Part shown: in pieces, positions 48,601 to 53,415 of the stretch | How the letters are laid out: each line of letters opens with the position of its first letter | Numbering within the stretch: the first letter of the stretch is position 1 | Origin: Dama dama | Taxonomy: Eukaryota; Chordata; Mammalia; Artiodactyla; Cervidae | Length of the DNA: 64,000 nucleotides | Direction of reading: 5' to 3' | NCBI RefSeq assembly: GCF_033118175.1 | Contig: NC_083691.1 | Location: forward strand, 17,953,001 to 18,017,000 | The notes under the pieces: generated by a model | The model's database searches: none | Told to the model about the DNA's origin: nothing | The model's input: the letters and a program-made list of their open reading frames with translations, nothing else | Position numbers and translations under genes: made by a program

Positions 48601-50572
48601 TGAATAAGATCAATATAATTTTGTGCTTATTGTGTATTATTTTTCTCCTTCCAAGTGAAGCTATTTTCTCAATATTCCCAAAGAAAGTATCTAAGAAGTA
48701 AAGCTTAATCTTTTTAAACTGTCATTTTATTACTCCAAATATACTAATGCCAATAGAATGACTACTTCAATAAGCAGCTCTTTTAAAACAGTGAACAATC
48801 TCCAATTATAAACTTTATCTCATTTATGTGTAACAACTGTTAACTATTCATAATCATAGAAAGGAATAATGATGTAAACTAACCAAAATACAGTTTGTGC
48901 AATATACAAACATTGAAAATATAGACATCATCATTAGATGAACTTATTCTGAAGACTCAAAGGAAGACAAAAGGGCATAAACAAATCATAGCCTGTTTGA
49001 TGTTAAGACAAAACAGCATTCAATGTGGATTTCACCAGGAAATATGTTCAGGCGGAATCTGAGAGATTAAGTCGTGTATTTGTAAGTTGAGATAAATAAG
49101 TATAATTCTTTACAGAACTGCTATGCAAATTAAATGAGCTAAGTATACAGAACCATTACCATATTTACATAAATACTGAATAAAATATGAGTTATCATAA
49201 TTGTATTGCTCTAATAAAATTTTTATACCATTTTTCAATGACAGCTAATATTTAAAAAAATTAGGTAGTCAATAATAATAATAATGTAATAACTGTTGAT
49301 TCAGTAGCTTTGAAAACATTTATAATATTTGCATACCCATGTTCATGCAGCACTATCCACAAGAGCCAAGAAAAGCAAACAACCTGAATGTCTACCAGTG
49401 GATAAATGTATAAACACAACATGGTATCTACATATGAAAGTCGCTCAGTCATGTCCAACTCTTTGCAACCCCACAGACTATACAGTTCATGGAATTCTCC
49501 AGGCCAGACTATTGGAATGGGTAGCCCTTCCCTTCTCCAGAGGATCTTCCCAACCAAGGGATCGAACCCAGGTCTTCCACACTGCAGGCAGGATTCTTTA
49601 CAAAATGAGCTATCAGGGAAGCCCTTCTACATATAATCGAATAGTATTCAGCTTTAATATGGAAGGAAATCATGTCACATGCTCCAACACGGATCAACCA
49701 ACATGTCATTTAGGATGTTATACTACATGAAATAAGTGAAAGTCACTCAGTCGTGTCCAACTCTTTGCAACTCCATGAATCACAGCACACCAGGCCTCCC
49801 TAGTTTATTAGTCCCTAAAATGTTGCAGCTCAGCTGTTCATGATAAAATTACCATTTATCTGCTAGGATTGTTGAATAGAAATATCTAATACAAGTTAAT
49901 GAAAACAATAAATATTTACTCCCCAATCTTAGTAAACAGAACACACAACCTATTTAGCTGTCTCTTAAAGATGCAGGCCTTTAAAATCCCAAGGTGTGTA
50001 TAATAAACAACTAAGGAAAACAGCTGAGGCTCCAATAAAGAAAATATTTCAAAAAGCCCTAATAGTTTCTGGTTAATCTGTTTTTTCTCGTTCATCTTTT
50101 ATAAAAAGATTGGGATTAGAAGCCCCTCTAAAGTTTTCTAGAAATACTTCTGATTTCGGTAATAATTTTTGAATCATTCTTGAATAGTGATTATTCTATC
50201 TGGAAAAAAAAGTCAACCACAATTCTCAATCATAAATCTAAATCATTAATTCAATGTTCAGTCATTTATAGAAGTTCAGGTATATTTCAAAGGTACAGAA
50301 TTCAAAGTACTTTTAACTGTGAGAAGTTATGTCAATATTACTGAGGGTGAGAACTATTTATTTCTTACTTACCATTACCCTTTTGGCACAGTGCCTTACA
50401 CTTACTTAGTAGGTAGTCCACAAACATTTGTAAAAAGAATTAAACTTTAGAAACTTGGTCTTACCTCATTTCTCTCATCAACATCTTTGCATTTCTCAAG
50501 AAGAGCTTTCAAAGCAGGAATGTTTTCTTCTTCTACATAATTTATTACACTCTGTGATATTAGAACTGACAT
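12483..50572 (-). CDS. KIDINS220: KIDINS220 (ARMS), exons 2-22, N-terminal about 1,003 codons; 3' part outside window
   Basis: Multi-spanning membrane scaffold that couples neurotrophin (Trk, p75NTR) and ephrin receptors to sustained ERK signalling and is a protein kinase D substrate (known for the family). Seen here: 21 coding exons with GT/AG junctions and consistent phases, coding segments totalling 3,011 nt. Residues 1-36 precede and begin the ankyrin block; about 37-400 are 11 ankyrin repeats; about 440-950 form a KAP-family P-loop NTPase with Walker A at 466-473 (A-Q-W-G-S-G-K-S), four membrane segments in two pairs (about 497-543 and 659-708) and Walker B at 769-777 (LVVIIDGLD). Translation matches my memory of the mammalian protein nearly residue for residue. 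The frame is open at the last exon (phase 2), so the cytosolic tail lies beyond base 1. No frameshift or internal stop was found, so the copy looks functional. Confidence 0.97.
12646..13339 (-). other. KIDINS220: KIDINS220 intron 21
   Basis: Carries one L1-type 3' fragment at about 12790-12979 on the plus strand (GATGGTAAATTTTATGTGTA and an A-rich end). Nothing else recognised. Confidence 0.7.
13340..13484 (-). CDS. KIDINS220: KIDINS220 exon 21: residues 902-949
   Basis: 145 nt, phase 0 in, phase 1 out. DTYRRRQMQRTITRQMSF then DLTKLLVTEDWFSDISPQ and TMRRLLNIVSVT. The basic RRRQMQRTITRQMSF stretch is a candidate for basophilic kinase phosphorylation (R-x-x-S/T contexts; inference). Acceptor CAG, donor GTGGGT. 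Confidence 0.96.
13485..14940 (-). other. KIDINS220: KIDINS220 intron 20
   Basis: No gene seen. A short stretch near 14670-14745 (CATCTGGGAAGCTGTCAAAT, CAGAGGTTCTGATTCAACC) resembles a MER5-type hAT relic. Confidence 0.6.
14941..15029 (-). CDS. KIDINS220: KIDINS220 exon 20: residues 872-901
   Basis: 89 nt. (G)MQEDADRRVSQNSLGEM then TKLGSKTALNRR. Acceptor TAG, donor GTAAGA. The first residue after the junction is Met; my memory of the human protein is Ile. Confidence 0.95.
15198..15441 (-). CDS. KIDINS220: KIDINS220 exon 19: residues 791-871
   Basis: 244 nt, phase 0 in, phase 1 out. VRVLFSKGPFIAIFASDPH ... LRDSNINGHDYMRNIVHL ... GLSSARKFLVTSTTNGDVP. The FAIFASDPH-type strand after Walker B is the sensor-like part of the NTPase fold (inference from family architecture). 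Acceptor CAG, donor GTAAAG. Confidence 0.96.
15719..15921. repeat. 74-bp minisatellite, about 2.7 copies
   Basis: Copy 1 is 15719-15792, copy 2 is 15793-15866, copy 3 is partial, 15867-15921, with an internal deletion. Each carries ATGAGCAGACACGGTGCACT or its variant and CACACTGGTCTAGT. Lies in intron 18. Confidence 0.93.
15922..16304 (-). other. KIDINS220: Rest of KIDINS220 intron 18
   Basis: Nothing recognised beyond ordinary intron sequence; 15442-15718 is likewise featureless. Confidence 0.7.
16305..16445 (-). CDS. KIDINS220: KIDINS220 exon 18: Walker B, residues 744-790
   Basis: 141 nt, phase 0/0 (47 codons). VLKCEVELMARMAKTIDSF then RLVVIIDGLDACEQDKV. LVVIIDGLD (769-777) is the Walker B strand with its acidic residue. 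Acceptor CAG, donor GTACGT. Confidence 0.96.
16595..16790 (-). mobile_element. MIR relic
   Basis: TTGGCTGAAGTGACTTATAT, CAAGATCACATGCTCTGAAG and GAATGCAAATCCA follow the order of the MIR consensus in reverse. Intron 17. Confidence 0.5.
16965..17211 (-). mobile_element. BovB 3' fragment
   Basis: TTTAGCTGCTAAGTTGTGTC, GTCGGTGATGCTATCTAACC, CAATCTTTCCCAGCACCAGG and GGGCCAAAGTACTGAAGC are the reverse of the BovB 3' end. Intron 17. Confidence 0.85.
17417..17550 (-). mobile_element. CHR-type tRNA SINE
   Basis: Poly(T), then TTTTGGCCACACCACATGGT, GGGATCTTAGTTCCCTGACC, AGGGATCAAACCTGGGCCC and CCACTGGACCACCAG, the cetartiodactyl tRNA-Glu-derived SINE in reverse. It ends 30 bp from the donor of exon 17. 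Confidence 0.8.
17582..17871 (-). CDS. KIDINS220: KIDINS220 exon 17: second transmembrane pair, residues 647-743
   Basis: 290 nt. KKKWKKT is followed by two hydrophobic spans (about 659-680 and 688-708), then NCRTWWQVLDSLLNSQRKR and a basic, heptad-rich stretch ending EGFMK. Acceptor CAG, donor GTAAGC. The open frame continues into the intron and a CHR SINE; that read-through is not coding. Confidence 0.97.
18028..18179 (-). CDS. KIDINS220: KIDINS220 exon 16: residues 596-646
   Basis: 152 nt. (R)FLFTDYNRLSSVGGETSM through SDACEREFGFLATRLF to TEDTQ. Acceptor AAG lies inside a 32-bp tandem duplication that copies the whole acceptor and its pyrimidine tract (18181-18244); the exon-proximal copy keeps the frame, the distal one would add 32 nt. 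Donor GTAGGA. Confidence 0.95.
18181..18244. repeat. KIDINS220: 32-bp tandem duplication of the exon 16 acceptor region
   Basis: 18181-18212 and 18213-18244 are identical except for one base (18191 G versus 18223 A). On the minus strand each unit is a pyrimidine tract ending CCCCAAG, so two complete 3' splice sites stand 32 nt apart before exon 16. Confidence 0.97.
18245..19838 (-). other. KIDINS220: Rest of KIDINS220 intron 15
   Basis: Mostly featureless AT-rich sequence. 19395-19520 (CACAGATGAGGAAAGAACAG, GAGTTGCCAAGACCACACC) looks like a reverse MIR relic. Confidence 0.55.
19839..20004 (-). CDS. KIDINS220: KIDINS220 exon 15: residues 541-595
   Basis: 166 nt, phase 1 in and phase 2 out. 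Translation IVIYFGGRREGESWNWAWV ... [20 protein letters not shown], then KALPV. It has no methionine near its start and was located by extending the frame from exon 14 and matching the splice sites (acceptor TAG, donor GTGAGT). Confidence 0.95.
20189..20423 (+). mobile_element. Bov-tA SINE, near complete
   Basis: Head GCTAGTGGTAAAGAATCCAC, body GGAAATGGCAACCCACTCCA, tail GTCAGACACGACTGAGCA and an A-rich (AGCAAAA) end. The first 14 nt (GGAGCTTCCCAGGT) are duplicated in tandem. Intron 14. Confidence 0.88.
20424..21065 (-). other. KIDINS220: Rest of KIDINS220 intron 14
   Basis: No gene. A short (TAAA)n run near 20857-20877 is flanked by a duplicated AGTTTTGCCAG. Confidence 0.7.
21066..21245 (-). 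CDS. KIDINS220: KIDINS220 exon 14: first transmembrane pair, residues 481-540
   Basis: 180 nt. DEMKTFAGQQIEPLFQFSW is followed by two hydrophobic spans (about 497-518 and 523-543, the second completed in exon 15) separated by the short loop TVDPNLG. Insertion of membrane spans inside the P-loop domain is characteristic of KAP NTPases. Acceptor CAG, donor GTAAGT. Confidence 0.96.
21246..22168 (-). other. KIDINS220: KIDINS220 intron 13
   Basis: No gene, repeat or motif that I can name. Confidence 0.6.
22169..22333 (-). CDS. KIDINS220: KIDINS220 exon 13: KAP NTPase start with Walker A, residues 426-480
   Basis: 165 nt. After R426 it reads HLSPTETDGDMLGYDLY and ends QWGSGKSFLLKKLE. The P-loop is A466-Q-W-G-S-G-K-S473 (A/G-x4-G-K-S), the nucleotide-binding site of KAP-family NTPases. 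Acceptor CAG, donor GTAAAG. Confidence 0.97.
22444..22647 (-). mobile_element. Bov-tA SINE, near complete
   Basis: Reverse Bov-tA: TTGCTCAGTCGTGTCTGATT, CAACCCCATGGACTATAGCC, GGGATTGAACCCCAGTCTCC, ending CTAAGCCACCAGGG. Intron 12. Confidence 0.88.
22980..24370 (+). mobile_element. Old L1 3' region
   Basis: AT-rich stretch with degenerate L1 ORF2 3' and 3'UTR features (ATTGCTGCAAGAAAAGGTCA, TCTCAATCTCACTAATAATT, CAACCATTTTGGAAAGTCTA, TATTTATCAATAAAGAACTG). No open frame remains. Boundaries approximate. Confidence 0.5.
23794..23830 (+). mobile_element. 37-nt L1-BT tail insertion
   Basis: CCTCCAACTAATAAAAATAA followed by ATGG and poly(A), identical in type to the end of the copy at 5.8 kb. Flanked by AAGCTGGAAATA and AAGCTGAAATA, an imperfect target-site duplication, inside the older L1. 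Confidence 0.75.
24735..25008 (+). mobile_element. Bov-A2 SINE (dimer)
   Basis: Two successive copies of the shared body (24735-24868 and 24875-25008), joined by a CACTTTCACTTTTA linker and ending GACTTAGCAGCAGCAG. The dimer without tRNA head is the Bov-A2 arrangement. Intron 12. Confidence 0.88.
25009..25452 (-). other. KIDINS220: End of intron 12
   Basis: No exon. The sequence (AGGATTTTAACAAGAACATT, GCAGAGGTTGAGAGCC) resembles a widespread old mammalian repeat that also appears near 34.5-35.4 kb; family not assigned. Confidence 0.4.
25453..25630 (-). CDS. KIDINS220: KIDINS220 exon 12: last ankyrin repeat and linker, residues 367-425
   Basis: 178 nt, entering in phase 0 and leaving after the first base of codon 426. 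KGDTPLHIAIRGRSRKLAELL is the last clear ankyrin repeat; the rest (YRPNKAGETPYNID to QIFGA) links to the NTPase region. Acceptor CAG, donor GTAAGT. This is the first break in the phase-0 periodicity and marks the end of the repeat block. Confidence 0.96.
25631..26756 (-). other. KIDINS220: KIDINS220 intron 11
   Basis: Pyrimidine-rich 25900-26300 suggests an old interspersed repeat that I cannot name. No gene seen. Confidence 0.5.
26757..26855 (-). CDS. KIDINS220: KIDINS220 exon 11: ankyrin repeat, residues 334-366
   Basis: 99 nt, phase 0/0. DGETPLIKATKMRNIEVV to KVSAIDK. I recall Val rather than Ile in SA-x-DK of the human protein. Acceptor CAG, donor GTAGTA (weak). Confidence 0.96.
26856..27796 (-). 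other. KIDINS220: KIDINS220 intron 10, main part
   Basis: No gene or nameable repeat. The Bov-tA near the exon 10 donor is listed separately. Confidence 0.6.
27797..27925 (-). mobile_element. Bov-tA SINE 3' half
   Basis: GCTGCTGCTGCTACTAAGTT, GACCCCATAGACGGCAGCCC, GGATTCTCCAGGCAAGAACA. Lies 47 bp from the exon 10 donor, on the gene's strand. Confidence 0.85.
27973..28071 (-). CDS. KIDINS220: KIDINS220 exon 10: ankyrin repeat, residues 301-333
   Basis: 99 nt, phase 0/0. DNKTALYWAVEKGNATMV to TEICTK. Acceptor CAG, donor GTATAA (weak). A Bov-tA SINE sits about 50 nt beyond the donor, in intron 10. Confidence 0.96.
28072..29987 (-). other. KIDINS220: KIDINS220 intron 9
   Basis: 28960-29320 has the order and wording of a reverse L2 3' end (CTTAGTTCAAATTCTACCTT, ATGTTTCTTACAGGCAAGGG, GGCATAATGTTTATTAG), weakly. 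An A-rich stretch is at 29581-29606. Otherwise nothing. Confidence 0.45.
29988..30086 (-). CDS. KIDINS220: KIDINS220 exon 9: ankyrin repeat, residues 268-300
   Basis: 99 nt, phase 0/0. SGDTVLIGAVRGGHVEIV to DIDIRGQ. Acceptor TAG, donor GTGTGT (a GT-rich, non-consensus +3 to +6). Confidence 0.95.
30087..31775 (-). other. KIDINS220: KIDINS220 intron 8
   Basis: 31020-31140 (TTACTATGTGCCATGCACTA, TTCTAGGCTCTAGGAAATAA) resembles a mammal-wide old repeat. Poly(T) at 30781-30795. No gene. Confidence 0.5.
31776..31973 (-). CDS. KIDINS220: KIDINS220 exon 8: two ankyrin repeats, residues 202-267
   Basis: 198 nt, exactly twice the 99-nt unit, phase 0/0. The first repeat runs NSMTALIVAVKGGYTQ to VNLTDK; the second DGNTALMIASKEGHTEIV to NIPDR. 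Acceptor TAG, donor GTAGGT. It looks like two ancestral repeat exons joined by loss of the intron between them. Confidence 0.96.
31974..33634 (-). other. KIDINS220: KIDINS220 intron 7
   Basis: No gene, repeat or regulatory motif that I can name. Confidence 0.6.
33635..33733 (-). CDS. KIDINS220: KIDINS220 exon 7: ankyrin repeat, residues 169-201
   Basis: 99 nt, phase 0/0. It reads YGTTPLVWAARKGHLECV and ends DVDQEGA. Acceptor TAG, donor GTAAGT (perfect consensus). There is no methionine in a useful place, so an ATG-based ORF search would miss this exon; it was found by reading the splice sites. Confidence 0.95.
33734..34965 (-). other. KIDINS220: KIDINS220 intron 6, distal part
   Basis: 34060-34300 is a reverse MIR (GCCAAATACGGTTCTAACTA, GTGTAATCCTCATCACAAGA, CAGGCTCGATGTCACAAAGC). 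34510-34940 resembles an old mammalian repeat (CAACTGAGCCTTGAGAAAAT), family not assigned. No gene. Confidence 0.55.
34966..35178 (-). mobile_element. Bov-tA SINE, diverged
   Basis: GTGCTCAGTCGTGTTCAACT, CCCACCAGGCTCTTCTGTCC, CTCAACCTAGGGACCGAATC, GTAGATTCTTTACCACTATT; more mutated than the other copies, with an A-rich insertion around 35050. Confidence 0.8.
35503..35775 (+). mobile_element. CHR-type tRNA SINE, long form
   Basis: GGGTTTCCCTGATGACTCCG, GAAGAATCCACCTGCCAGTG, GAGAAGCCAACACAATGAGA, GCTAGAGAAAGCTCACAAAC and an ATAAATAAATTAATTAATTT end. Confidence 0.8.
35946..36162 (+). mobile_element. Bov-tA SINE, near complete
   Basis: GGGCTTCCCTGGTGGCTCAG head, GGTTCCATCCCTGGGTCAGG, body, and tail CAGACACAACTGAGTGACTA. 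It ends about 170 bp beyond the donor of exon 6. Confidence 0.9.
36332..36430 (-). CDS. KIDINS220: KIDINS220 exon 6: ankyrin repeat, residues 136-168
   Basis: 99 nt, phase 0/0. It begins YSVYPIIWAAGRGHADIV and ends KVNCSDK. Acceptor CAG, donor GTAGGT. The open frame runs upstream through the polypyrimidine tract of the acceptor, so the exon edge is set by the splice site and by exon periodicity. Confidence 0.96.
36431..37325 (-). other. KIDINS220: KIDINS220 intron 5
   Basis: 36775-36905 is a reverse L1 3' fragment (GTATTAAGGCATAATTGACA, TTTGAAGTGTACATGATGAA). Nothing else named. Confidence 0.55.
37326..37424 (-). CDS. KIDINS220: KIDINS220 exon 5: ankyrin repeat, residues 103-135
   Basis: 99 nt, phase 0/0. 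It reads GGWTALMWACYKGRTEVVELL and ends PSVTGL. Acceptor AAG preceded by a C/T-rich tract, donor GTAAG. One ankyrin repeat exactly fills the exon. Confidence 0.96.
37425..39151 (-). other. KIDINS220: KIDINS220 intron 4, distal part
   Basis: 38250-38440 is an old L1 3' end (GGTTACAAACAAGCAGCATG, AACTGAACGCCAAAGAGTGA, TTTTACTGGATGTAAATC). 38848-38883 is a (TA)n/(CA)n microsatellite. No gene. Confidence 0.55.
39152..39455 (-). mobile_element. Bov-tA SINE with internal duplication
   Basis: A complete reverse copy at 39152-39342 is followed by a second head half at 39343-39455 starting AGAATACTGGAGTGGGTAAC and ending in GAGCTATCAGGGA. The second lacks the 3' part. Confidence 0.85.
39456..40538 (-). 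other. KIDINS220: KIDINS220 intron 4, proximal to exon 4 donor
   Basis: AT-rich, nothing recognised. Confidence 0.6.
40539..40637 (-). CDS. KIDINS220: KIDINS220 exon 4: ankyrin repeat, residues 70-102
   Basis: 99 nt, phase 0/0. It starts D-N-W-T-A-L-I-S-A-S-K-E-G-H, the canonical ankyrin TALxxASxxGH motif, and ends with ANLEHRDM. Acceptor AAG, donor GTATGG. Confidence 0.96.
40638..41787 (-). other. KIDINS220: KIDINS220 intron 3
   Basis: Holds one Bov-tA 3' half on the minus strand at 41412-41535 (GCTTAGTCACTCAGTCGTGT, GGACTGTAGCCCACCTGGTT). Nothing else named. Confidence 0.7.
41788..41886 (-). CDS. KIDINS220: KIDINS220 exon 3: ankyrin repeat, residues 37-69
   Basis: 99 nt, phase 0 at both ends. 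It begins C-G-Q-T-P-L and carries the ankyrin signature TPLMIAAEQGN followed by a second helix and NGANCN. Acceptor TAG, donor GTATAT (weak at +4 to +6). Separated from exon 2 by the longest complete intron of the window. Confidence 0.96.
41887..43784 (-). other. KIDINS220: KIDINS220 intron 2, distal part
   Basis: 42785-43225 is a reverse L2 3' end (CTTAAAATCCTTAATGGTTT, CACAGGGAAGACTTGCTAAC, GGGTGGGAAGCATGCCTGTT, TATTTATTGAGTAAA). Poly(T) at 42068. No gene. Confidence 0.6.
43795..46357 (+). mobile_element. BovB (RTE-type) LINE, 5'-truncated, dead
   Basis: Encodes degraded BovB ORF2: endonuclease remnant (43796-44032; GDWNAKVG), linker (44270-44641) and reverse transcriptase (45124-45855) with DYTKAFDCVDHNK, GVRQGCILSPCLFN and the catalytic YADD. 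It ends GTGACTGAACTGAAG. Flanked by the perfect 10-bp duplication AAGGATATAG (43785-43794, 46358-46367), so the insertion is intact as a unit. Inactivated by loss of the 5' end, a stop after VQN in the endonuclease part, further stops, and a frame change near 45760. Antisense to the host gene. Confidence 0.95.
45124..45855 (+). pseudogene. BovB reverse transcriptase remnant
   Basis: 243 residues still open. Motifs in order: QAGFRKGRGTRDQ, FIDYTKAFDCVDH (motif A Asp), GVRQGCILSP (motif B), RYADDTTLMA (motif C with the Asp pair), KVGLKLNIQKTK. The frame is lost just after DGETVADF, where the sequence LGSKIT expected of the family is disrupted. It was never a host gene; it is part of the LINE at 43795-46357. 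Confidence 0.93.
46368..47540 (-). other. KIDINS220: KIDINS220 intron 2, middle part
   Basis: No gene seen; no repeat confidently named. Confidence 0.55.
47541..47755 (-). mobile_element. Bov-tA SINE, near complete
   Basis: CTGTGCTGAGCCACTCAGTC, GCGACCCCATGGACTGTATG, GGGATCGAACCCAGGTCTCC, ending CTGAGCCACC. Confidence 0.9.
47756..49434 (-). other. KIDINS220: KIDINS220 intron 2, proximal part
   Basis: Poly(A) of 22 at 48379-48400. From about 49310 old L1 sequence begins (GTTCATGCAGCACTATCCAC, AAACAACCTGAATGTCTACC), split by the SINE at 49436. No gene. Confidence 0.55.
49436..49625 (-). mobile_element. Bov-tA SINE inserted in an old L1, with target-site duplication
   Basis: Reverse Bov-tA (GAAAGTCGCTCAGTCATGTC ... 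CTATCAGGGAAGCCC). The L1 sequence on both sides is duplicated as TCTACATAT (49427-49435 and 49626-49634), an exact 9-bp target-site duplication. Confidence 0.92.
49734..49803 (-). mobile_element. Bov-tA/BovB 3' end fragment
   Basis: GTGAAAGTCACTCAGTCGTG, CAACTCTTTGCAACTCCATG, CACAGCACACCAGGCC. Short relic ending abruptly. Confidence 0.75.
49804..50464 (-). other. KIDINS220: Start of KIDINS220 intron 2
   Basis: Nothing named between the SINE fragment and the exon 2 donor. Confidence 0.6.
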
Positions 50573-50608
50573 TTTCACAGAAAGCTATAGTTTTCTTTAC
50601 TCCAATAC
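50465..50608 (-). CDS. KIDINS220: KIDINS220 exon 2: start codon, residues 1-36
   Basis: Acceptor CAG ends at 50609, donor GTAAG begins at 50464. The ATG is at 50572-50570 and gives 36 complete codons (phase 0), starting MSVLISQSVINYVEEEN. A TAG lies in frame five codons upstream of the ATG, and the ATG has A at -3, so this start is well supported. The first 36 nt of the exon are 5'UTR, which means at least one noncoding exon lies upstream. The segment forms the capping region or first partial ankyrin repeat. Confidence 0.96.
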
Positions 50609-52516
50609 CTGTTAAAGCAGATTAGACAAAATACATGTAATTTTGGATTGGGGAAAAAAAGATACTACTAACTACATCTTTCCTAACCTTAGGCTTGTAC
50701 AAACACACCTCCACTGGCAGGAGTGAAAACAAAGCCCCGAAGCTCAGCTGTCAAAATGTCCAACCCCCTCTTCCCAAGACTCAAACTCATCTCACTCTTA
50801 ACTCACTATTGTTCTTCAGTCACTAAGCTGTGTCCAACTCTGCAACTCCATGAACTGCAGCACACCAGGCTTCCCTGCCTTAACTCATCCACACCCCCAA
50901 ACTCCAGATCCATCCCCCAAACCCACCCCTCATCACCCACAAACAAGAGAAAGCACTCCACTGTTCCCCCTGCTATGTAACCCCAATCAGTCAATGGCCA
51001 CTCCAGCTCCATCCTTCTAAGGCCAAAACCTTGGAATTATGAATGACTCATCACCTCCTCTTATACTCTACATTCAATCTACGAGCAAACTTTTCAGTTC
51101 TACTTATAAAATATATTTCACATCTGATTCCTACTCACCACCTCCATCTCAACCACCCTGGCCCAGCCACTGTGACCTCTCACCTAGATCCCAACTGCTC
51201 TCCCTACCTCCCTTTTGCCTTTCTGATGGTCTGTCCTCCACAAGGCAACCACAGATATCTTTTGAAAATGTAAGCTGGGCCAGAGCTTCTTAAATCATTA
51301 TACTCATCAGAATCACCTGAAGAGTGTGTGAAACAGATGCCTGGGCCCTTCCCTGGGAGATTCTGATAAGTAGGTCCAGGTACAGCCCTGGCACCTTTAA
51401 CAAGCTCCCAGGTGATGCTACCACTGTGGTTGCTGACTGAAGAACCACACCTTGAGCAGTACTGAGTCAGATTGCATCCTTCCTTGCTCAAAGTCCTCCA
51501 GTGGCTTCCCAGAGTCCTCAAGGTAAAAATCGAATGTTTGACCTTGGCCTAGATGACTGTAAGTGACAGGGTGTTAACACTGCTGACCTCATCTCCTACC
51601 CCTCTCCCTCACCACATCACTGCTTGAACATGCCAAGCACTGTGCCATGTCCAGGCCTCTGGCGAGCTTTTCTGTCTAAATTCCTCCTCCACCAGACCTG
51701 CACACATAGGCCTCTCCCACATGAAATTAATATGAATTTAATTACAGAGACCATGTGCACCCTAACTTTTAATTTTACACCTGGTGAATCTGGTTAATGC
51801 ATAGAAGAGAGTTCTTTGTACTTTTTGCAATTACTTTGTAAACACACACACATATATGTCTGACAAAGTCCTTATTTGGATCAAATATTTTTTTTCAGCA
51901 CAAAATCCCACAAGACTACAATGAGTAAAGAAAAGTAGTAACAGACACTGACCAATTATTTAAAAAATTGAAAATCTTAGATTTCCAAATCTTGTTACCT
52001 CTCTCCCCAATCCATTATGTGGATTATATGTATGTCACCTTAAGACATATAAAACTTAACAGTCATCAATCATAGATAGTGACTTAGATTAAGACATAGA
52101 TTCCTTCAGACTAAGATTAAGTAGAAAATGGTAATAAAATTTTTTATAAAACCAACTTAGAAATTGAAGCTGCACGCCTTAAGCTACCAGATACTCTTTA
52201 AACAAATCTAGTATGGAAAAATGATCTTTGTTATATAATTCCGAGAAAATGCATGCAATTCTACACTGCTGTAATTGAGTAACAGTCCGATCTAACAGTA
52301 GTCTGCTGAAAGGGTATGATCTGCAAAGCACTGGGCTTCAGGTTATCACTGGTAAGTTGAACAATACACTATTTCTGCCCTGCAGAGTCTCGGCGCTCTT
52401 TAAAGTACTGGAGGAGAAAAGGGGTACTGGGGTAAGAAACAGCCAAAATAAAATTGGTAAAATATTGATAACTGTTGGCTGGACTTGGGGGATGGGTACA
52501 TGAGGGTTCATTAGGT
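50609..52516 (-). other. KIDINS220: KIDINS220 intron 1, proximal part
   Basis: 50806-50883 is a reverse BovB 3' fragment (GTTCTTCAGTCACTAAGCTG). 51283-51455 is MER5-like (hAT relic: CATCAGAATCACCTGAAGAG, CTTTAACAAGCTCCCAGGTG). 51470-51715 is reverse L2 (CAAAGTCCTCCAGTGGCTTC). No gene. Confidence 0.6.
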
Positions 52517-52834
52517 CAGGGGTCCCTCACCCCCATACTGGGGCCTGTTGGGAACCAGGCCGCACAGCAGGAGGTGAGCAAAGGAAGCTTCATCTGTACT
52601 TGAGGCCACTCCCCAGCACTGGTATTACCATTTGAGCTCCACCTCCTGTCGGATCAGGGGCAGCATCAGATCCTCACAGGAGCATGAACCCTATTGCGAA
52701 CCATGCTCACGAGGGATCTAGGTTGTGGGCTCCCTGTGAGAGTCATCCCGAAACCCGTTCCCCACCCCTAGGTCTGTGGAAAATCTGTCTTCCATGAAAC
52801 TGGTCCCTGGTGCCAAAAAGGTTGGGGAGCGCTA
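52517..52834. mobile_element. hAT-type nonautonomous DNA transposon
   Basis: Terminal inverted repeats CAGGGGTCCCTCACC and GGTTGGGGAGCGCTA, and an 8-bp target duplication CATTAGGT/CATTAGAT (52509-52516, 52835-52842; one mismatch), the hallmark length of hAT elements. Interior (CGCACAGCAGGAGGTGAGCA, CTATTGCGAACCATGCTCAC) is a familiar mammalian repeat; family name not asserted. Confidence 0.8.
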
Positions 52835-52842
52835 CATTAGAT

Positions 52843-53347
52843 ACTGCTCTGCTTTGTGTATTGGGGAGGGGGGCGGATATTAGGGCACACCTTACATATC
52901 GTTGAACATCACATGCCTGAAATCTGGCAATCTCTGCATTCATCCACCCGTCGCTTCTTTACTGTTAAATTTCTTAATGGAAGCAACTTCACAAGTCTCA
53001 CCTTCACAAATTCAGAAGTACCTAAAACAGTTTCTTGTGCATATTAAAAGAACTGATAAATGTTGTCTGAACTGAATTTGATCAAGTCACATCACATTTT
53101 ATTAACTGAACAGGACAAAACCATCTGCCACAGCTGACAATTATAAAATGACTCCCATCAGCCAGACTTCTAACAAATCAAGAGTTTGATTGCAAGTGTG
53201 CCCATAAATCAGATGATGTTCTTGGAAGGGCCCCATCCCTCCCTCAGAGGTTTCTTTCAGCTCTGCTTTCCCTCTTAAATGAATCCTTAAAACAGGTTCT
53301 AGTCTCACCCATCTAAAATACACGCTATTCTCACCTATCTCAAAACA
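52843..53347 (-). other. KIDINS220: Intron 1, middle
   Basis: No gene or nameable repeat. Confidence 0.6.
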
Positions 53348-53415
53348 GACACACACACCCCCATTCTTCACGAGAGCACACACACACACACACACACACC
53401 CATTCTCCATATGAG
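53348..53415. repeat. (CA)n microsatellite with duplicated flank
   Basis: CA tracts at about 53348-53360 and 53377-53398, each followed by a CCCATTCTxCAxxxGAGAGCA-like segment, so tract and flank look duplicated together. Confidence 0.9.
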
